Positions 59,608 through 64,000 of a stretch of 64,000 nucleotides of DNA are shown here, piece by piece (position 1 is the first letter of the stretch; each line of letters opens with the position of its first letter). Origin of the DNA: Nocardiopsis sp. NRRL B-16309 (lineage in GTDB: Bacteria > Actinomycetota > Actinomycetes > Streptosporangiales > Streptosporangiaceae). Location of the stretch: assembly GCF_001279585.1 (NCBI RefSeq), contig NZ_LGEC01000070.1, positions 22,630 to 86,629 on the forward strand, read 5' to 3'. The position numbers were made by a program, and so were the translations under genes. The notes beneath the pieces were generated by a model. The model searched no databases. It was not told the origin of the DNA and saw only the letters and a program-made list of their open reading frames with translations.

Positions 59608-60579
59608 ATGACCGTCCTCGTTCACCTCGCACCGCCCAAGCGCCTGATCGACGCGACGATCGACGGCGAGGAGGTGCGCGTCCCCGAGGGCACCACGGTC
59701 CTGGACGCCTGCGCGGCCTCCGGGACGGAGATCCCCACCCTGTGCTACGGCGACACCCTCACCCCGCGCAACGCCTGCCGGGTGTGCGTGGTGGAGGTGG
59801 AGGGCGCGCGCACGCTCGCCCCCGCCTGCTCGCGCAAGCTGGAGCCCGGCATGTCCGTGAACACCGACTCCGAGCGCGTGCGGCACAGCCGCAAGCTCGT
59901 CCTGGAGCTGCTCGGCTCCTCGGTCGACCTGTCCACGACGCCGAAGGTCCCGGAGTGGATGGAGCGCTACGAGGCCGAGCCGGACCGGTTCGGCCCGCGT
60001 TCGGAGCCCGCGCCGCTCGGTGAGCGCGACGCCCGCCGGGCGGGCGAGCACGAGGCCGGGGACGGGTCGGTGGCGGCCACGGTCGAGCAGCCGCCCAAGA
60101 TCGACAACGACCTGTACGTGCGCGACTACTCCAAGTGCATCATGTGCTACAAGTGCGTCGACGCCTGCGGCGACCAGTGGCAGAACTCGTTCGCCATCGG
60201 GGTGGCGGGACGCGGTTTCGACGCCCGTATCTCGACCGAGCACGACGCCCCGCTCACCGACTCGGCCTGTGTGTACTGCGGCAACTGCATCGAGGTGTGC
60301 CCGACCGGGGCGCTCTCGTTCGCGACCGAGTTCGACATGCGCCAGGCCGGTACCTGGGACGAGGAGGCCCAGACCGAGACGACCACGATCTGCACCTACT
60401 GTGGCGTGGGCTGCAACCTGACGCTGCACGTCCAGGAGAACGAGATCGTCAAGGTCACCTCCCCGCACGACAACCCGGTCACCCATGGAAACCTGTGCAT
60501 CAAGGGCCGGTTCGGTTTCCAGCACGTGCAGCGCCGGGGCGGGGGTGGCGAGCGGGGAGCGGAGAGGGGCCCCCTGTAG
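59608..60579 (+). CDS. Formate dehydrogenase N-terminal half: ferredoxin and Fe4S4 domains
   Basis: A 323-residue electron-transfer protein equal to the N-terminal part of FdsA/FdhF-type subunits. Residues 10-80: 2Fe-2S ferredoxin (Cys46, 57, 60, 74). Residues 170-235: two 4Fe-4S clusters (CIMCYKCVDAC; CVYCGNCIEVC). Residues 260-300: the molybdopterin-oxidoreductase Fe4S4 domain (ICTYCGVGCN, NLCIKGRFGFQHVQ; Cys262, 265, 269, 297). It stops just where the catalytic half (55230 gene) begins, so the canonical single subunit is split and the pieces are in reversed order. ATG 59608 behind AAGGAG. FdhD follows. Confidence 0.92.
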   Translation: MTVLVHLAPPKRLIDATIDGEEVRVPEGTTVLDACAASGTEIPTLCYGDTLTPRNACRVCVVEVEGARTLAPACSRKLEPGMSVNTDSERVRHSRKLVLELLGSSVDLSTTPKVPEWMERYEAEPDRFGPRSEPAPLGERDARRAGEHEAGDGSVAATVEQPPKIDNDLYVRDYSKCIMCYKCVDACGDQWQNSFAIGVAGRGFDARISTEHDAPLTDSACVYCGNCIEVCPTGALSFATEFDMRQAGTWDEEAQTETTTICTYCGVGCNLTLHVQENEIVKVTSPHDNPVTHGNLCIKGRFGFQHVQRRGGGGERGAERGPL

Positions 60580-60704
60580 GGCCCCTGGAGGGGACGGACG
60601 CGCGGGAGCCCGCCGGGCTCCGCGAAGGGTCCTGGCGAAGGGTTCCGCGCAGGGCACTGGTTCGGTCACAGTAGAGGCGGATGCACCGGAAGGCGGTGGC
60701 GGTC

Positions 60705-61586
60705 ATGGGTCGGGTCACGGTTCGCGACAAGGTGCTCAGGATCAGGGACGGATCGGCGTCCGAGCGCGTGGACACGATGGTCGTGGAGGAGCCGCTGGAG
60801 ATCCGGCTGGACGGCTCGCCGCTCACCATCACCATGCGCACCCCCGGTCACGACTTCGACCTGGCGGCGGGCTTCCTGGTGGGCGAGGGCGTCATCGCCC
60901 GCGAGAGCGACCTGGTCGCCATCCGCTACTGCGCCGGAGCCACCGAGGACGGCTCGAACACCTACAACGTGCTCGACGTGACCCTGGCCGCGGGCGTCCC
61001 GCCGCCCGACACCTCGCTGGAGCGCAACTTCTACACCTCCTCCTCGTGCGGGCTGTGCGGCAAGGCCAGCCTGGACGCCGTGCGCACGCAGGCGCCGTGG
61101 GACGTGGGCCGGGACGGGCTGCGCGTCGGGGTCGACACGCTCACGGCGCTGCCGGACCGCCTGCGCGCCGCCCAGCGGGTGTTCGACCGCACGGGCGGGC
61201 TGCACGCGGCCGGGCTCTTCACCTCCGAGGGCGAACTGCTGGCGCTGCGGGAGGACGTGGGCCGCCACAACGCGGTGGACAAGCTGGTCGGATGGGCGCT
61301 GCGCTCGGACCGGGTACCGCTGGCCGACACGGTGCTGATGGTGTCCGGGCGCGCCTCGTTCGAGCTGGTGCAGAAGGCCTGGATGGCCGGGATCCCCATG
61401 ATGGCGGCGGTCTCGGCTCCTTCGTCCCTCGCCGTCGAGCTGGCCGCGGAGGCGGGGATGACCCTCGTCGGCTTCCTGCGCGGCAGCTCCATGAACGTCT
61501 ACGCCGGACGGCAACGGATCCTTTTGGAGGGGGCGCCCAGCGCGCCCCCTGCGGCCACCGAGGGAATCCGCGTTCCGGGTCGGTAG
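60705..61586 (+). CDS. fdhD: Formate dehydrogenase accessory sulfurtransferase FdhD
   Basis: A 293-residue protein that transfers sulfur from a cysteine desulfurase to the molybdenum cofactor, required to activate formate dehydrogenase. Motifs: VVEEPLEIRLDGSPLTITMRTPGHDFDLAAGFLVGEGVI, SSSCGLCGKASLDAV with the redox CxxC, GLHAAGLFTSEGELLALREDVGRHNAVDKLVGWAL and VSGRASFELVQKAWMAGIPMMAAVSAPSSLAVELA. ATG 60705 (MGRVTV) fits the family start; ATG 60681 is an upstream alternative with AGAGG only 3 nt away. Last gene of the locus. Confidence 0.95.
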   Translation: MGRVTVRDKVLRIRDGSASERVDTMVVEEPLEIRLDGSPLTITMRTPGHDFDLAAGFLVGEGVIARESDLVAIRYCAGATEDGSNTYNVLDVTLAAGVPPPDTSLERNFYTSSSCGLCGKASLDAVRTQAPWDVGRDGLRVGVDTLTALPDRLRAAQRVFDRTGGLHAAGLFTSEGELLALREDVGRHNAVDKLVGWALRSDRVPLADTVLMVSGRASFELVQKAWMAGIPMMAAVSAPSSLAVELAAEAGMTLVGFLRGSSMNVYAGRQRILLEGAPSAPPAATEGIRVPGR

Positions 61587-61657
61587 ACGCGGGTCCGGCC
61601 GGCGCGCTAGCCCCCTGCGCCGACCGGACCCGACCCCCCGGCGTAGTGTGTTCGGCT

Positions 61658-62092
61658 ATGGACCGACTGTCAGAGCGGCGGCAGCCGCTTTTCGTCTACG
61701 GCACGCTCCTCTTCCCCCAGATCCTGCGCGCGCTGCTCGGCCGGGTGCCGGATTCCGCGCCCGCCGCGGCACCCGGTTGGCGGGCCGCGCCCCTGGCGGC
61801 ACACCCGTACCCGGCCCTGGTCCCGGCCTCGGGAACCGCCTCCGGCCGGCTGTTGTCGGAACTGACGGAGGCCGAGTGCCGCGTCATCGACACCTACGAG
61901 GGCGACGGCTACGACGTGCGCCGACTGTCCCTCGTCGGCGGTGAGGAGGGGTGGGGGTTCGTGGCGGACGGACCCGTCGACGCGGCCCCGGGCGACTGGG
62001 ACCCCGACGCCTTCGCCGCCGAGCACCTGGACGCCTACGTCGAGGCCTGTACGGCCCTGCGCGCCCGCCTCCTGCCGTCCCCGCCCGCCTGA
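61658..62092 (+). CDS. Gamma-glutamylcyclotransferase-like (AIG2 family) protein
   Basis: A 144-residue AIG2/GGCT-fold protein: FVYGTLLFPQILRALLGR (substrate loop YGTL), AHPYPALVPASGTASGRLLSELTEAECRVIDTYEGDGYDVRRL with the putative catalytic Glu in YEGDGY. Such enzymes release 5-oxoproline from gamma-glutamyl amines; many small members have unknown substrates. ATG 61658 has no ribosome site; a TAGTGT -10-like element lies 9 nt upstream, so a near-leaderless mRNA is likely. Confidence 0.86.
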   Translation: MDRLSERRQPLFVYGTLLFPQILRALLGRVPDSAPAAAPGWRAAPLAAHPYPALVPASGTASGRLLSELTEAECRVIDTYEGDGYDVRRLSLVGGEEGWGFVADGPVDAAPGDWDPDAFAAEHLDAYVEACTALRARLLPSPPA

Positions 62093-62101
62093 GAACGCGC
62101 C

Positions 62102-62127
62102 GGGGACCGGCCGTGCGGCCGGTCCCC
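62102..62127 (+). terminator. Terminator after the AIG2-like gene
   Basis: Perfect 11-bp stem GGGGACCGGCC/GGCCGGTCCCC with GTGC loop and a short T run, 10 nt after the stop. Confidence 0.82.
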
Positions 62128-62179
62128 ATTTGACGTCCCAGATCAGCGGCGGCCCGGCGGGTCGGCGGGGCACGGACGA

Positions 62180-62218
62180 GGCCGTCCGGAGGACCCTCCC
62201 GTGGTCCCCCGGACGGCC
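62180..62218 (-). terminator. Terminator of the sucD-aldehyde dehydrogenase operon
   Basis: Outer arms GGCCGTCCGG/CCGGACGGCC with an inner GGACC/GGTCC stem form a long hairpin 42 nt beyond the aldehyde dehydrogenase stop. Confidence 0.75.
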
Positions 62219-62260
62219 GTCCTTCCTGGATGGTTTCTCAGGCCCTTCCCGACGTGCTCG

Positions 62261-63808
62261 TCAGGCGCGTGCCTCCGGGCGCAGTGTGTAGTGCGGGAAG
62301 TTGCCGGGCAGGCGCTCGGCCGCCGGACCCCGGGTGACCGCGTGCACCAGGAGTTCACCGCCGACGAAGGCGCCCCGCCAGGAGTCGCCCAGGCCGCCGA
62401 ACAGCTCGTCGCGGTCCCCGCGGGAGCGGGGGCGGTTGACGCCGACCTTGAAGGCCCGCACGCCCGACGCCAGCTGCGCGGCGGTGTCGGCGTCGTCGCA
62501 GGAGATCGTGGCCACCAGAGCGCCGTTGCTGGCGTTCATGGCGGCCAGCAGTTCGGCCTCGGTGTCCACCAGGACGATGGAGTCCACCGGCCCGAAGGGC
62601 TCGGCATGGAACAGCGGCGAGGGCCGCGGCGGCTCCAGCAGGGCCACCGGCGCCACGTAGGCGTCGGTGTTCTGGCCCGGCAGCAGGAGGGCGTCGTCCA
62701 GTGAGCCCCGGTACAGCGGCACCGCGCCGCCCGCCACCGCCTCGGCGACGGCGTCGTGGAGCTCCTTGGCCTTGGCCGCGTTGATCACCGGACCGAAGTC
62801 GAGTTCGGGCAGGTCGTCGCCGGGGTCGGCGACGGCGAGGGGGTGGCCGAAGCGGACCGTGCCCACGGCCGCGAGGTAGGCCTGGAGAAAGGCGTCGAAC
62901 CGGGACCGCTGCACGACGAACCGGGGGTAGGCCGTGCAGCGCTGCTTGGCGTAGTCGAAGGTCTTGCGGATCTGCGCCGACAGCGTGTCCCAGTCGTCGA
63001 ACTCCCACACGCCCCAGCAGTTGAGGCCCTCCTGCTCCAGCACGTGCGGCCGGTCCAGGTCGGCCAGGTCCGCCGCCACGCGCCCGCCGGCGTCGCGCCC
63101 GCCCACGAAGGACACGCACCCGACCTCCGGACCGCGCACCAGGGACGGGGACAGGTCGCGCCCGCCGCCGCCGACCAGCGTGAACGGCAGCCCCTCGCGC
63201 ACGCCCAGGGCCACGGCCAGGGTCAGGCAGACCAGGCCGCCGTCCGTGGGCGTCTTGGCGATGACGCCGTTCCCGGCCAGCGCCTGCACGCACATCGCGT
63301 GCGCCAGGACGCTCATGGGGTAGTTCCAGCTGGCGATGTTGCTGACCGGCCCGTCGAGGGCGACCCGGCCGTCCAGCATCCGGTCGATCTCCTCCAGGTA
63401 CCACTCCACGCCGGAGATCGCCCGGTCCACGTCCTGGCGGGCCAGGCGCCAGGGCTTGCCGATCTCCCACACGAGTGCCAGCGCGAGGGTGTCGCGGTGC
63501 TCGCCCCAGGCACGGACGGTCGCGCGCACCCGTTCCCGGCGCTCGTCGAGGGGGACCGTGGTCCAGGCCCGGTGCTCGGTGGCGGCCGCCGCGACGGCGC
63601 GCGCGGCCGTGGGGCCGTCGAGCATGGGCGGGCCCGCGATCTCCGAGCCGTCCACCGGCGAGTGGGCGGTCCGTGGCTCGCCGTCGGCGCGCCACTCACC
63701 GCCCCAGCGGTTGAGGACGCGGTCGGCCGCGAAGGCCTCGGGGGCGATGGCGCGGCAGCGCTCGTAGAGCGTGGCCCAGTCGGTGCCGGGCTTGAGGATC
63801 GCTGTCAT
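62261..63808 (-). CDS. Aldehyde dehydrogenase family protein
   Basis: A 515-residue NAD(P)-dependent aldehyde dehydrogenase. Seen: GPVSNIASWNYPMSVLAHAMCVQALAGNGVIAKTP (cofactor loop, SWNYP), FVGGRDAGGRVAADL, general-base Glu in LEQEGLNCWGVWEF, catalytic Cys in AKQRCTAYPRFVV and AEPFGPVDSIVLV. The EQEGLNCWG motif is unlike the common ELGGKSP, placing it in a less characterised subgroup. ATG 63808 overlaps the sucD stop (ATGA), so it is translationally coupled to succinyl-CoA synthetase. Possibly it makes the acid or acyl donor used there; inference only. Confidence 0.9.
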   Translation of the reverse strand: MTAILKPGTDWATLYERCRAIAPEAFAADRVLNRWGGEWRADGEPRTAHSPVDGSEIAGPPMLDGPTAARAVAAAATEHRAWTTVPLDERRERVRATVRAWGEHRDTLALALVWEIGKPWRLARQDVDRAISGVEWYLEEIDRMLDGRVALDGPVSNIASWNYPMSVLAHAMCVQALAGNGVIAKTPTDGGLVCLTLAVALGVREGLPFTLVGGGGRDLSPSLVRGPEVGCVSFVGGRDAGGRVAADLADLDRPHVLEQEGLNCWGVWEFDDWDTLSAQIRKTFDYAKQRCTAYPRFVVQRSRFDAFLQAYLAAVGTVRFGHPLAVADPGDDLPELDFGPVINAAKAKELHDAVAEAVAGGAVPLYRGSLDDALLLPGQNTDAYVAPVALLEPPRPSPLFHAEPFGPVDSIVLVDTEAELLAAMNASNGALVATISCDDADTAAQLASGVRAFKVGVNRPRSRGDRDELFGGLGDSWRGAFVGGELLVHAVTRGPAAERLPGNFPHYTLRPEARA

Positions 63809-64000
63809 GGGGCCGTGGGCGCCATGGTGGATCCGGCGCCCGCCTCCTCTCGGTGGCCGGAGCCGTTCAGGACGGCGCGGGCGAGCCGCGCGGTCTCGGT
63901 GGGGGTCTTGCCGACCTTGACTCCGGCGGCCTCCAGGGCCTCCTTCTTCGCCGCGGCCGTGCCCGAGGAACCCGACACGATCGCGCCCGCGTGCCCCATC
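63805..64000 (-). CDS. sucD: Succinyl-CoA synthetase alpha subunit, C-terminal part (5' end outside window)
   Basis: The last 64 codons of an ATP/GTP-dependent acyl-CoA synthetase alpha subunit. MGHAGAIVSGSSGTAAAKKEALEAAGVKVGKTPTETARL matches the C-terminal part of SucD. A further 25-residue tail (VLNGSGHREEAGAGSTMAPTAP) is longer than usual. The gene start lies beyond position 64000. The close link to an aldehyde dehydrogenase suggests a paralogue rather than the TCA-cycle copy, but this cannot be settled here. Confidence 0.88.
   Translation of the reverse strand, partial: MGHAGAIVSGSSGTAAAKKEALEAAGVKVGKTPTETARLARAVLNGSGHREEAGAGSTMAPTAP

Noticed and set aside
1..64000. CRISPR arrays, insertion sequences or prophage
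   Set aside because: No regularly spaced repeats, transposase, integrase or phage structural genes were seen on either strand.

Overview
The window is very GC-rich, almost fully coding DNA with tightly packed, often 4-nt-overlapping genes, many GTG starts, two tRNAs and an actinobacterial gene set. That set includes a SepX/GlpR-type division protein beside a MoeA/Glp-like gene and galU, a TatB, a Pmt mannosyltransferase, a GlcP-like glucose permease and a zinc-ribbon MscL. This suggests a filamentous actinomycete, perhaps Nocardiopsaceae or a relative; the genus is an inference from gene content only. No phage, transposon, integrase or CRISPR array was seen.

Layout. 1-6.6 kb: the 3' part of a sugar ABC importer operon (ATPase cut by the window edge, two permeases, lipoprotein binding protein) with two sugar-phosphate isomerase/epimerase genes. 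6.8-11.1 kb: a roadblock/LC7 trio, a Tat-exported beta-carbonic anhydrase, a TetR regulator and an MHYT membrane sensor. 11.4-24.5 kb: housekeeping genes (glucose permease, rsgA, tatD, metG, a fused secDF, rsmI, pmt, a cold-shock gene, tatB). 24.5-26.6 kb: a membrane protein, a long gene-poor stretch holding one candidate micro-peptide gene, and a leaderless TetR gene. 26.9-36.9 kb: tRNA-Ala, then the conserved sepX/glpR - rimJ - mogA - moaC - moeA/glp - galU block, 5-formyl-THF cyclo-ligase, an FmdB-like protein, a SAF-domain protein, mscL and an M15 peptidase. 37.3-42.4 kb: tRNA-Arg, small hypotheticals, a cardiolipin-synthase-like PLD enzyme, two methyltransferases and a MerR regulator.

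Two regions stand out. 42.4-48.4 kb is a six-gene, translationally coupled operon matching the uncharacterised STM4011-STM4015 set. It encodes a leucine-rich-repeat STM4015 protein, an STM4014 ATP-grasp protein, an STM4013 alkaline-phosphatase/sulfatase-fold hydrolase and two radical SAM proteins (STM4012, STM4011). It is preceded by a 118-residue protein that looks like STM4015 with all repeats removed. No function is established; the enzyme mix suggests a peptide- or metabolite-modifying pathway.

52.1-61.6 kb is a NAD-linked formate dehydrogenase locus. Its molybdenum subunit is split exactly at the Fe4S4/catalytic domain junction and the two halves are encoded in swapped order. The catalytic domain comes first, then a NuoE-NuoF fusion, then the ferredoxin-like N-terminal half, then FdhD. 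A GntR/FCD regulator, a divergent MoeA and a ketopantoate-reductase-like enzyme sit beside it. A 16-bp palindrome (ATACTGTATACAGTAT) and two close variants lie upstream of the locus's transcription units, defining a candidate local regulon. Between the two regions lie a degenerate-trypsin/TPR protein, an HNH protein resembling phosphorothioate-dependent restriction enzymes, and a HAD phosphatase. The right edge holds an aldehyde dehydrogenase whose start overlaps the end of a truncated succinyl-CoA synthetase alpha gene.
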